This document shows, piece by piece, positions 14,447-21,318 of a stretch of DNA of 22,634 bases; the first letter of the stretch is position 1; each line of letters begins with the position of its first letter. The notes under the pieces are model-generated. The model searched no databases, was not told the origin of the DNA, and worked only from the letters and a program-made list of their open reading frames with translations. Source of the stretch: an uncultured Rothia sp. (GTDB lineage: Bacteria > Actinomycetota > Actinomycetes > Actinomycetales > Micrococcaceae); contig NZ_CALJRY010000044.1 in assembly GCF_937976295.1 (NCBI RefSeq), forward strand, positions 1-22,634, given 5' to 3'. The translations under genes and the position numbers were made by a program.

Positions 14447-15472
14447 TTAGTGCTCGGCGGCGAAATCGGCGATGAGTTCCGCGGCGAGGCGAGGGGTTTC
14501 GTAGTGGATGAGGTGCCCGACTTCGGGGATCATGTCCAGGCGCTCGCGGGCGCCGGTCGAAGAGACGGGTAGATTGCGGGAGGTCAGCGTCGCGTACATG
14601 GCGCGTGCCGTTTCGGGGGTGCCCAGGTCGTCGTCTTCTGCGACGAGCATCTGCACGGGCACGGTGATTGCGGCGGCGTATTCGGCGGCGGTGTGCGTAA
14701 TGGACGCTTCGTAGGCGCTGAGCACTCCGCGGCGGGAGCCGAAGGAGCCGAAGTAGGCGGCGTGCTGGCCGTTGATGAAGCGGCGCATTGCCTTGTCTTT
14801 GGTGCGCATCATGACTTCGCTGGAGGCGCGGGTAATCAGCTGCGAGCGCAGTAGCGGGTAGCCGATTTTTTCGGGTAGTGCCGCGCCGGCACGGTAGTAG
14901 AGGGAGGCGAGGCGGGAGGCGACGCGCTGGCTGCCTTCGAGGGCGGGTTCGCTGATGGGGTTGATGAGCGAGAGTAGCGCGAGCGAGTTCGGGTGTGCGG
15001 CGGCGAAGGCGCTGGTGACGATGGAGCCGAAGGAGTGGCCGACCACGTGCAGCGGCAGGGGCTGCGCATCATCGCGGGCGGGGTTGGTGTGCTCCACAAA
15101 GTCGTTCAGCCACGCCACGTACGCGTTGATATTGTCTTTGCCCTGGGCGTTTTCGGGCAGGTCTGCGGAGCGGCCAAATCCGGGCAGGTCGGGGCTGATG
15201 ATGCTGACGTTCGGGATGAGCTTCAGCAGGTAGTTCGCGATGATTTCCAGGCCGTGGTGGTCGCCACGGAAACCGTGCACGAGTAGCACGGGGTAGGAGC
15301 CTTCGGGGAAGGTGCCGTCGTTCATGCCTTTGCCGTACTGCCAATAGCGGGTCATGACCGCCTGCGTGCCGTCACCAATGAGGGCGTCGTGGCGGGTGCC
15401 GGGAATGAGCGGGCCGGGCACGCCCTCAAGAACTGAGGTGTTGGGGGAGTGCGGGGTAACGGTGGAGGTCAT
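14447..15472 (-). CDS. Alpha/beta-fold hydrolase
   Basis: A 341-residue soluble serine hydrolase. The oxyanion motif VHGFRG (65-70), nucleophile elbow VVGHSFGS with S147, the acid in AEDDDLG (D280-D282) and the histidine in VGHLIHYE (H320) are all present in canonical order, so the enzyme should be active. A cap region of about 175-260 lies between the nucleophile and the acid. Family members cleave esters, lipids, peptides or carbon-carbon bonds, and nothing here fixes the substrate. ATG 15472 has AAAGG six bases upstream. It is the first gene of a likely minus-strand operon with the glycosyltransferase, divergent from leuS. A role in trimming or modifying a glycolipid is possible from this pairing. 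Confidence 0.88.
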   Translation of the reverse strand: MTSTVTPHSPNTSVLEGVPGPLIPGTRHDALIGDGTQAVMTRYWQYGKGMNDGTFPEGSYPVLLVHGFRGDHHGLEIIANYLLKLIPNVSIISPDLPGFGRSADLPENAQGKDNINAYVAWLNDFVEHTNPARDDAQPLPLHVVGHSFGSIVTSAFAAAHPNSLALLSLINPISEPALEGSQRVASRLASLYYRAGAALPEKIGYPLLRSQLITRASSEVMMRTKDKAMRRFINGQHAAYFGSFGSRRGVLSAYEASITHTAAEYAAAITVPVQMLVAEDDDLGTPETARAMYATLTSRNLPVSSTGARERLDMIPEVGHLIHYETPRLAAELIADFAAEH

Positions 15473-15520
15473 GGGTACCTTTCGCGGGTTGGGTACTGGG
15501 ACGGCGAAGTCCCGTTCTTA

Positions 15521-15526
15521 ATTCTA
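15521..15526 (-). promoter_or_regulatory. Possible -10 element for the hydrolase-glycosyltransferase operon
   Basis: On the minus strand this reads TAGAAT (5 of 6 to TATAAT) about 50 bases upstream of the hydrolase ATG, which suits a short leader. No convincing -35 is seen, which is common in Actinobacteria. Confidence 0.35.
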
Positions 15527-15619
15527 GGGGAGAAGCCTGAAAGGGCTCTGAAACTTGCGCCCCGCATCGTCAGCTGCGCGGGCGGTGCCGTCCATTTGGT
15601 AGTCGGGGCGGCCTCAACT

Positions 15620-15648
15620 CTGGCGCGGTGCGGGTTTCGCGTTACACT
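15620..15648 (+). promoter_or_regulatory. Possible leuS promoter
   Basis: CTGGCG (15620-15625), 17 bases, TACACT (15643-15648) lies 47 bases upstream of the leuS start. The -35 is weak but similar to that proposed for pgk (CTGGCA). No T-box leader is seen. Confidence 0.35.
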
Positions 15649-15694
15649 TGGAGGGTTAAGTTTTTATCAACCTGTCTTTATTTAAGGAATCGCT

Positions 15695-18190
15695 GTGTCT
15701 GCTCAGGTAGAGACCGAACGCAACGAAAATGCGTACGACTTCCGCGCTATGGAAGCCAAGTGGCGCCCCTACTGGGACGAAACGAAGGTTTTCCAGCCCA
15801 CCGGTGACGCCCCCAAGGGCCGCAAGTATGTGCTGGATATGTTCCCGTACCCCTCCGGTGACCTTCACATGGGTCACGCGGAGGCATTCGCTATTGGTGA
15901 CATGAACGCCCGCTACTTCAAGCAGTGCGGCTACGATGTTCTGCACCCGATTGGCTGGGACTCCTTCGGTCTGCCCGCTGAGAACGCAGCCATTAAGAAC
16001 GACACTCACCCCAAGGAGTGGACGTACAAGAACATTGAGACTCAGGCTGAGTCCTTCAAGCGTTACGCTATTGCCGCTGACTGGAGCCGCCGCCTGCACA
16101 CCTCGGACCCGGAGTACTACAAGTGGACTCAGTGGCTGTTCGAGCAGTTCTACAAGAAGGGCCTGGCGTACCGTAAGGACTCCATGGTCAACTGGTGCCC
16201 CAAGGACCAGACCGTGCTCGCGAACGAGCAGGTTGTGAACGGTGCGTGTGAGCGTTGCGGTACCACCGTGACTAAGAAGTCCCTGAACCAGTGGTACTTC
16301 AAGATCACCGACTACGCACAGCAGCTGCTGGATGACATGGAGCAGCTGGAGGGCAAGTGGCCCGACCGCGTTCTGCTCATGCAGCGTAACTGGATTGGCC
16401 GCTCCGAGGGCGCTGAGGTGCGCTTCGAGATTGAGGCGACCGAGAATCAGGCCGCTGAGTCCTTCACCGTGTTCACCACCCGCCCGGACACCCTGTACGG
16501 CGCAACCTTCATCGTGGTTGCTGCGGATGCGGCGTTCGCCGAGCAGATCGTGGCACCCGAGCACAAGGCTGCCCTGGAGCAGTACCGCGAAGACATTAAG
16601 GCACTGAGCGATATTGACCGCCAGTCCTCCGACCGCGAGAAGACCGGCGTGTTCACCGGCCGCTACGCGATTAACCCGCTGACCGGCGCGAAGCTGCCCG
16701 TCTGGGCTTCTGACTACGTGCTCGCCGACTACGGTACCGGCGCGATTATGGCTGTGCCCGCGCACGACCAGCGCGACCTTGAGTTCGCCCTGAAGTTCGA
16801 CCTGCCCATCGTGAAGGTTCTGGACGTTGAGGGTGCTGAGGACCCGGCTACCAGCGGTGTTGCCGCAGCTGGTGACGGCGTGCTCGTCAACTCGGGTGAG
16901 CTGACCGGCCTGCCGAAGGCTGAGGCGATTGCTAAGGCTATTGAGCTGGTTGAGGCTGCCGGCACCGGTGAGGGTAAGGTCATTTACCGTCTGCGTGACT
17001 GGCTGCTGTCCCGCCAGCGTTTCTGGGGCACCCCCATCCCCGTGATTCACTGTGAGGATTGTGGCGAGGTTCTGGTTCCTGAGGATCAGCTGCCGGTGCT
17101 GCTGCCCGATAACCTGCGCGGTGAGCAGCTGGCTCCTAAGGGTCAGTCGCCTCTTGCCGCTGCCGATGACTGGGCTATCGTGCCCTGCCCGAAGTGTGGC
17201 AAGCAGGCTCGCCGTGACTCGGACACCATGGACACCTTCGTGGATTCCTCCTGGTACTTCCTGCGTTACGTTTCCCCGAACTACGACAAGGCTCCTTTCG
17301 ACCCGCAGGCTATGAGCGAGTGGGGTGCCGTCGACATGTACGTTGGCGGTGTGGAGCACGCTATTCTGCACCTGCTGTACGCACGCTTCTTCACCAAGGT
17401 TGTTCGCGACCTGGGCCTGATTAAGCACGATGAGCCGTTCAAGGCCCTCATGAACCAGGGTCAGGTGCTCAACGGCGGTAAGGCGATGTCCAAGTCGCTG
17501 GGTAACGGCGTGAACCTGGGCGAGCAGCTCGACAAGTTCGGTGTGGACGCTATCCGCACCACCATGATTTTCGCGTCCCCGCCCGAGGATGACGTGGACT
17601 GGGCAGATGTTTCCCCGGCCGGTTCGCAGAAGTTCCTGGCTCGCGCATGGCGTGTGGCTCAGGACGTCACCAGCGAACCCGGCGTTGACGCAACCACCGG
17701 TGACCTGGAGCTGCAGAAGCTGATTGCTCGCACCGTGCACGAGGTTCAGGGCCTGCTGGATAACGGCAAGTTCAACGTGGTTGTTGCGAAGACCATGGAG
17801 CTTGTGAACGCTACCCGTAAGGCTATTGACTCCGGTGCTGGTGCGGCTGATCCGGCTGTTCGTAAGGCTGCTGAGACTATCGCTATTCTGCTGTCTCTGT
17901 ACGCACCCTACACCGCTGAGGACATGTGGCACGCTCTGGGCCACGACACCCCGGTTCTGACCGCGGGCTTCCCCGAGGTTGACCCGGCTCTGCTGGTGGA
18001 TGACACCGTCACCGCTATCGTGCAGATTAAGGGCAAGGTCAAGGCTCGCCTGGAGGTTGCGAAGGATATTTCCGAGCAGGAGCTTCAGGAGCTGGCTCTG
18101 GCGGATGCCGCTGTTCAGCGTTCGATTGGTGACGCCGAGATCCGCAAGGTGATTGTGCGTGCGCCTAAGCTCGTGAACATCGTGATCTAA
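15695..18190 (+). CDS. leuS: Leucyl-tRNA synthetase
   Basis: This cytoplasmic class I synthetase charges tRNA-Leu and edits misactivated amino acids. The 831-residue protein has the ATP motif HMGH at 58-61, a zinc-type Cys segment (WCPKDQ to CERCG, about 167-188), the CP1 editing domain with the threonine-rich FTTRPDTLYGATF (about 260-272) and GTGAIMAVPAHDQRD, a second Cys pair region (CEDCGE and CPKCGK), and the signature KAMSKS (596-601), a usual actinobacterial variant of KMSKS. The anticodon-binding and C-terminal tRNA-binding domains are complete. The GTG start 15695 has AAGGAA five bases upstream. It is divergent from the hydrolase operon and followed by its own terminator, so it is probably transcribed alone. 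Confidence 0.97.
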   Translation: MSAQVETERNENAYDFRAMEAKWRPYWDETKVFQPTGDAPKGRKYVLDMFPYPSGDLHMGHAEAFAIGDMNARYFKQCGYDVLHPIGWDSFGLPAENAAIKNDTHPKEWTYKNIETQAESFKRYAIAADWSRRLHTSDPEYYKWTQWLFEQFYKKGLAYRKDSMVNWCPKDQTVLANEQVVNGACERCGTTVTKKSLNQWYFKITDYAQQLLDDMEQLEGKWPDRVLLMQRNWIGRSEGAEVRFEIEATENQAAESFTVFTTRPDTLYGATFIVVAADAAFAEQIVAPEHKAALEQYREDIKALSDIDRQSSDREKTGVFTGRYAINPLTGAKLPVWASDYVLADYGTGAIMAVPAHDQRDLEFALKFDLPIVKVLDVEGAEDPATSGVAAAGDGVLVNSGELTGLPKAEAIAKAIELVEAAGTGEGKVIYRLRDWLLSRQRFWGTPIPVIHCEDCGEVLVPEDQLPVLLPDNLRGEQLAPKGQSPLAAADDWAIVPCPKCGKQARRDSDTMDTFVDSSWYFLRYVSPNYDKAPFDPQAMSEWGAVDMYVGGVEHAILHLLYARFFTKVVRDLGLIKHDEPFKALMNQGQVLNGGKAMSKSLGNGVNLGEQLDKFGVDAIRTTMIFASPPEDDVDWADVSPAGSQKFLARAWRVAQDVTSEPGVDATTGDLELQKLIARTVHEVQGLLDNGKFNVVVAKTMELVNATRKAIDSGAGAADPAVRKAAETIAILLSLYAPYTAEDMWHALGHDTPVLTAGFPEVDPALLVDDTVTAIVQIKGKVKARLEVAKDISEQELQELALADAAVQRSIGDAEIRKVIVRAPKLVNIVI

Positions 18191-18208
18191 TCTTCTGAGA
18201 TAAAGTGC

Positions 18209-18268
18209 AAGCCCCGCTGTGGCTTCGGTTCGTTCTACGGAATGAACACGGAGGCGCGGCGGGGCTTT
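18209..18268 (+). terminator. leuS terminator with a branched stem
   Basis: AAGCCCCGC (18209-18217) pairs with GCGGGGCTT (18259-18267), and an inner hairpin GTTC/GAAC (about 18228-18247) sits in the loop. TTTGCTG follows the outer stem. It begins 18 bases after the leuS stop. Confidence 0.75.
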
Positions 18269-18397
18269 GCTGTACTGCACTAGTGATGAGTGCCATAATG
18301 TTCAGGGAACGCTAGGAGAGGGCTCGTCATCGAAATCATGCACTGACGAGCCGGAAGTGACGAATCGAAAGTGGCGAACCGGAAGAAGGGTCGGGAT

Positions 18398-19447
18398 ATG
18401 GAGCGAGAAAACAACGCAGAGAACCGCATTGCCGTGGTGACCGATAGCGCCGCCGCCCTCGACCCGCAGCTGGTGCAGCGCCTGAGCGCTCGCGGTAATT
18501 TTGTGCTGGTTCCGATGCCGGTGACTATTCGCACGCCCGGTGAGCCTGATCGTCAGCTGCAGGATTTGACCGCCGCCGAGGTGGACGAGGCGATTATGCT
18601 CGCGCACGTGATGGGTCAGACGGTGAGTACTTCCGGGCCTGCGCCGGGCGTGTTTGCTGATGTGTATGACGAGCTGGCGTCGCGAGGTTTTACCCATGTG
18701 GTGTCTGTGCACCTGTCCGGTGAGCTTTCGGGCACGGTGGAGGCGGCGCGTACCGGTGCCCGCCTGAGCCGCCTGGGTGCCGAGGGCGTGAGCGTGGTGG
18801 ATAGCCGCACGGTCGCCGGCGCCTACGGTCATGCGGTGGTGCGTGCCCTGGAGGTGCTGAACTCTGCATCCGCCGGTTCGGGTGTTGAATATCCCACTCC
18901 TGCGCAGCTGGTGGACTACATTCAGTCCATCTGCGAGCAGTCCACGCTCTACTTCTACATCCCGACCCTGGATGCGTTGCGCCGCGGCGGCCGTGTTTCC
19001 CCGGCGTTGGCGATGGTGGGGCAGATGTTCCAGATCAAGCCGATTGGCACGATCACCGAGGGCAAGCTGGCGTATGTGGAGCGTCCCCGCACTGCGGCGC
19101 GCGCCCTGGAGCGCCTGGTGGAGGTGACCGTGCAGACCTGCCGTGAGCATCAGCATGCGGCGGCGCTCAGCTCAGCAGCTGCACCTGACATGGATTCTTC
19201 TCCCACCAGTTTTTCTCACACCAGTTCTTCTCGCAAGGCAACCCCGCGCGGTGAGGTGGTTGCGGTGCATCATGTGGGTAATGCGGCGCAGGCGGTGCAG
19301 CTGTACGAGCAGGTTCAGCAGATGCTGGGGGAGAGCTCCCTGGTTCATACTGCTGCTTCTTCGGCGCCGGAGTTTTTGGTGAGTGCGCTACCGCCGGTGC
19401 TGTCGGCTCATTCGGGTTTGGGTGCTGTGGCGCTGGTGGTGTACTAG
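18398..19447 (+). CDS. DegV family fatty-acid-binding protein
   Basis: DegV/FakB proteins hold a fatty acid so that the kinase FakA can phosphorylate it for phospholipid synthesis or signalling. The 349-residue product begins with IAVVTDSAAAL (11-21), has TSGPAPG (78-84) and HLSGELSGT, both of which contribute to the ligand site, and the C-terminal domain motif RRGGRVSPAL with QIKPIGTITEGKL. A typical DegV is about 280 residues. The excess is mostly a Ser/Ala/Thr-rich segment at about 251-286 that looks disordered. A GTG at 18371 is also in frame, but ATG 18398 has AGAAGGG at 18384-18390 and a normal N-terminus. No FakA gene is in view. Fatty-acid specificity is unknown. Confidence 0.88.
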   Translation: MERENNAENRIAVVTDSAAALDPQLVQRLSARGNFVLVPMPVTIRTPGEPDRQLQDLTAAEVDEAIMLAHVMGQTVSTSGPAPGVFADVYDELASRGFTHVVSVHLSGELSGTVEAARTGARLSRLGAEGVSVVDSRTVAGAYGHAVVRALEVLNSASAGSGVEYPTPAQLVDYIQSICEQSTLYFYIPTLDALRRGGRVSPALAMVGQMFQIKPIGTITEGKLAYVERPRTAARALERLVEVTVQTCREHQHAAALSSAAAPDMDSSPTSFSHTSSSRKATPRGEVVAVHHVGNAAQAVQLYEQVQQMLGESSLVHTAASSAPEFLVSALPPVLSAHSGLGAVALVVY

Positions 19448-19460
19448 CCGCCCCTGTTGC

Positions 19461-19491
19461 GACACGAGATATGACACGACACGCGACACGA
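19461..19491 (+). repeat. Four GACACG direct repeats after degV
   Basis: GACACG starts at 19461, 19473, 19478 and 19485; three of the copies are GACACGA. The cluster begins 14 bases after the DegV stop and ends about 480 bases upstream of gap. It has no stem-forming partner, so it is more like a protein-binding or slippage array than a terminator. Confidence 0.55.
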
Positions 19492-19621
19492 AAACTGTGC
19501 ACCGGGAGCGCATTTAACCCGTTTTAAGGCTGTGGTGTGTCTTACGTTGGGCTTGCCTGTTTTCGCGTGAGAATTTGCACTGCCCGTGAGTTCGAGGGAC
19601 CTCTTTGAAAGCCATTCGCAA

Positions 19622-19646
19622 GTGAAAGGGTATTTTTTACCCTCAC
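19622..19646. other. Hairpin or operator-like inverted repeat in the degV-gap spacer
   Basis: AGGGTA (19627-19632) and TACCCT (19638-19643) flank a TTTTT loop, and outer GTG/CAC adds three pairs across a two-base bulge. It may be a weak terminator or an operator. The rest of 19492-19740 shows nothing gene-like on either strand. Confidence 0.45.
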
Positions 19647-19740
19647 ATTTTGCCTTGATATGGCGCGGTTTTCGACAAATGTGCGTTTCATGTGTGTTTA
19701 TGTTGCCGTGACCGTATCGCAACATTTTCTAAGGGTGAAC

Positions 19741-19765
19741 ACAACGTAAAACAACAGAAAACAAC
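19741..19765 (+). promoter_or_regulatory. ACAAC repeats in exact 10-base phase upstream of gap
   Basis: ACAAC occurs at 19741, 19751 and 19761, each separated by short A-tracts (GTAAA, AGAAA), so the units lie on one face of the helix. The array is about 80 bases upstream of a possible -10 TAGGAT (19842-19847) and may bend DNA, act as an UP-like element or bind a regulator. Confidence 0.5.
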
Positions 19766-19894
19766 GGGTTTTTGCCGGTTTTTATGGCGCAACTCACAAA
19801 AATTTCTCGATAGAACACACCAAAACACACACAAACTAGGGTAGGATTATTACCAACAACGGCGGAACGCACCGGGCAACATAGAGCACGGACG

Positions 19895-19929
19895 AATCCG
19901 ACAAACCAGAGCCTGCAAGGCATCGGATT
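19895..19929 (+). other. Nested hairpin in the gap leader
   Basis: AATCCGA (19895-19901) pairs with TCGGATT (19923-19929), and GCC/GGC (19911-19921) forms a small inner stem. It ends 21 bases before the gap ribosome-binding site. It could stabilise the 5' end of an abundant mRNA; no known riboswitch is recognised. Confidence 0.5.
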
Positions 19930-19968
19930 TGTACACCGCCACCAACGCACTGACAAGGAGATACTCCA

Positions 19969-20973
19969 GTGACTGTACGCGTAGCAATCAACGGCTTCGG
20001 CCGCATCGGCCGCACCTTCTTCCGCGCAGCTCAGACCGAGGGCGTCGGCTTCGAGATCGTCGCAATCAACGACCTCACCGATGTTGAGACCCTGGCACAC
20101 CTGCTCAAGTACGACTCCATCATGGGTCGCTTCAACGCAGAGGTCGAGGTCAAGGAAGGCGCACTGGTTGTTGACGGCAAGGAAATCAAGATCCTCGCTG
20201 AGCGCGACCCCCAGAACCTCCCCTGGAAGGACCTGGGCGTTGACGTAGTCCTCGAGTCCACCGGTTTCTTCACCGACGGCACCAAGGCAAAGGCACACAT
20301 CGAGGCTGGCGCTAAGAAGGTTATCCTCTCCGCACCCGGTAAGAACATCGATGGCACCTTCGTCATGGGCGTGAACGACGACCAGTACGATGCAGCTAAC
20401 CACCACATCGTCTCCAACGCATCCTGCACCACCAACTGCCTCGCTCCGATGGCTAAGGTTCTGAACGACGCATTCGGCATCAAGCAGGGTCTGATGACCA
20501 CCATCCACGCATACACCGCTGACCAGCGTCTGCAGGATGCTCCCCACCGCGACCTGCGCCGTGCACGCGCAGCAGCTGTGAACATGGTCCCCACCTCCAC
20601 CGGTGCAGCAGCAGCTGTTGGCCTGGTTCTGCCCGAGCTGAAGGGTAAGCTGGACGGCTTCGCAGTCCGCGTTCCCACCATCACCGGCTCCATCACCGAC
20701 CTGACCTTCACCGCTGAGCGCGAGGTCACCGTTGAGGAAGTCAACGCAGCAGTCAAGGCAGCAGCTGAGGGCCCCATGAAGGGCATCATCAAGTACAACG
20801 AGGACCCCATCGTGTCCAAGGACATCGAGGGTGAGCCCATCTCCACCGTCTTCGACGCACCGCTGACCAAGGTCATCGGTGACCAGGTGAAGGTTATCGC
20901 TTGGTACGACAACGAGTACGGCTACGTTTCCCGCCTCGTGATGTTCACCAACAAGGTTGTGGCATCCCTCTAA
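19969..20973 (+). CDS. gap: Glyceraldehyde-3-phosphate dehydrogenase, type I
   Basis: This glycolytic enzyme oxidises glyceraldehyde 3-phosphate to 1,3-bisphosphoglycerate with NAD+ and phosphate in the cytoplasm. The 334-residue chain has the Rossmann start VAINGFGRIGR, N34-D35 that favours NAD over NADP, the active-site segment SNASCTTNC with C153, H180 in TTIHAYT, and the C-terminal WYDNEYGYVSR. GTG 19969 has AAGGAG about ten bases upstream. Alanine is encoded almost only by GCA and GCT, unlike uvrC or priA, which suggests high expression. It has a long leader and its own terminator, so it is at least partly independent of pgk. Confidence 0.98.
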   Translation: MTVRVAINGFGRIGRTFFRAAQTEGVGFEIVAINDLTDVETLAHLLKYDSIMGRFNAEVEVKEGALVVDGKEIKILAERDPQNLPWKDLGVDVVLESTGFFTDGTKAKAHIEAGAKKVILSAPGKNIDGTFVMGVNDDQYDAANHHIVSNASCTTNCLAPMAKVLNDAFGIKQGLMTTIHAYTADQRLQDAPHRDLRRARAAAVNMVPTSTGAAAAVGLVLPELKGKLDGFAVRVPTITGSITDLTFTAEREVTVEEVNAAVKAAAEGPMKGIIKYNEDPIVSKDIEGEPISTVFDAPLTKVIGDQVKVIAWYDNEYGYVSRLVMFTNKVVASL

Positions 20974-20983
20974 GCCCCAATAG

Positions 20984-21009
20984 GCTTACGACGCTCACCG
21001 AGTGTAAGC
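20984..21009. other. Inverted repeat just after gap
   Basis: GCTTAC (20984-20989) and GTAAGC (21004-21009) flank a centre that contains CTC/GAG. It begins 11 bases after the gap stop and precedes the main terminator. It may protect the mRNA 3' end or be a protein site. Confidence 0.4.
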
Positions 21010-21036
21010 GTCACCCCGCGTAACTAACGCATAGTG

Positions 21037-21078
21037 AACCCCGGCACCACCGCATCAAGCGGGGGAGTCGGGGTTTGC
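21037..21078 (+). terminator. gap intrinsic terminator
   Basis: AACCCCG (21037-21043) pairs with CGGGGTT (21069-21075), with inner pairing of CACCACCGC against GCGGGGGAG, and TTTGCTG overlapping the end. It should separate gap from pgk transcription. Confidence 0.75.
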
Positions 21079-21109
21079 TGTACCAAGACTCTTGTGTAAG
21101 GGCCTTGAA

Positions 21110-21245
21110 TAAACCTCTTAAAAACGTATAAACATACTATTTTCCGTCGCCCTTTTTGGGTCAAAAATACCGTAAGAAAATAGGTTTTATGGAGTGCGAA
21201 TATCCGCGATATTCTGCGGAAAAACACCATATAAAAGCTATTTTT
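21110..21245. other. AT-rich region with inverted repeats upstream of pgk
   Basis: This stretch is far richer in A and T than the surrounding genes. CTATTTTC (21137-21144) and GAAAATAG (21176-21183) form an inverted repeat around a CCC-TTTTT-GGG hairpin. A 91-codon minus-strand frame covers it but has no ribosome-binding site and overlaps the pgk promoter, so I do not call a gene. Confidence 0.5.
21198..21214. promoter_or_regulatory. 17-base palindrome upstream of the pgk promoter
   Basis: GAATATC-CGC-GATATTC is a perfect inverted repeat with 7-base arms. It lies 36 bases upstream of the proposed -35 of pgk, a position suited to an activator or repressor. The overlapping CCGC/GCGG pair allows an alternative fold. 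The binding protein is unknown. Confidence 0.5.
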
Positions 21246-21249
21246 TAGG

Positions 21250-21278
21250 CTGGCAAACACCCTAATGTTCGGTATGAT
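21250..21278 (+). promoter_or_regulatory. Likely pgk promoter
   Basis: CTGGCA (21250-21255, 4 of 6 to TTGACA), a 17-base spacer, and TATGAT (21273-21278, 5 of 6 to TATAAT) sit 40 bases upstream of the pgk ATG. This is the best sigma70-type promoter in the window. Confidence 0.65.
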
Positions 21279-21318
21279 GGAAACGGTATATAAACCCACC
21301 TATCCAGGAGGAATTCCT

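Noticed and set aside
15480..15694. T-box leader before leuS
   Set aside because: No T-box consensus or specifier hairpin seen; the likely promoter leaves a leader of about 40 bases.
15656..18280. 874-codon minus-strand frame opposite leuS
   Set aside because: Antisense shadow: GC-rich codon bias opens the frame. LeuS motifs are complete on the plus strand.
19444..19725. 93-codon minus-strand frame in the degV-gap spacer
   Set aside because: No start signal or recognisable sequence; it reads through repeats and a hairpin.
21024..21299. 91-codon minus-strand frame between gap and pgk
   Set aside because: No ribosome-binding site; it overlaps the gap terminator, the palindrome and the pgk promoter.
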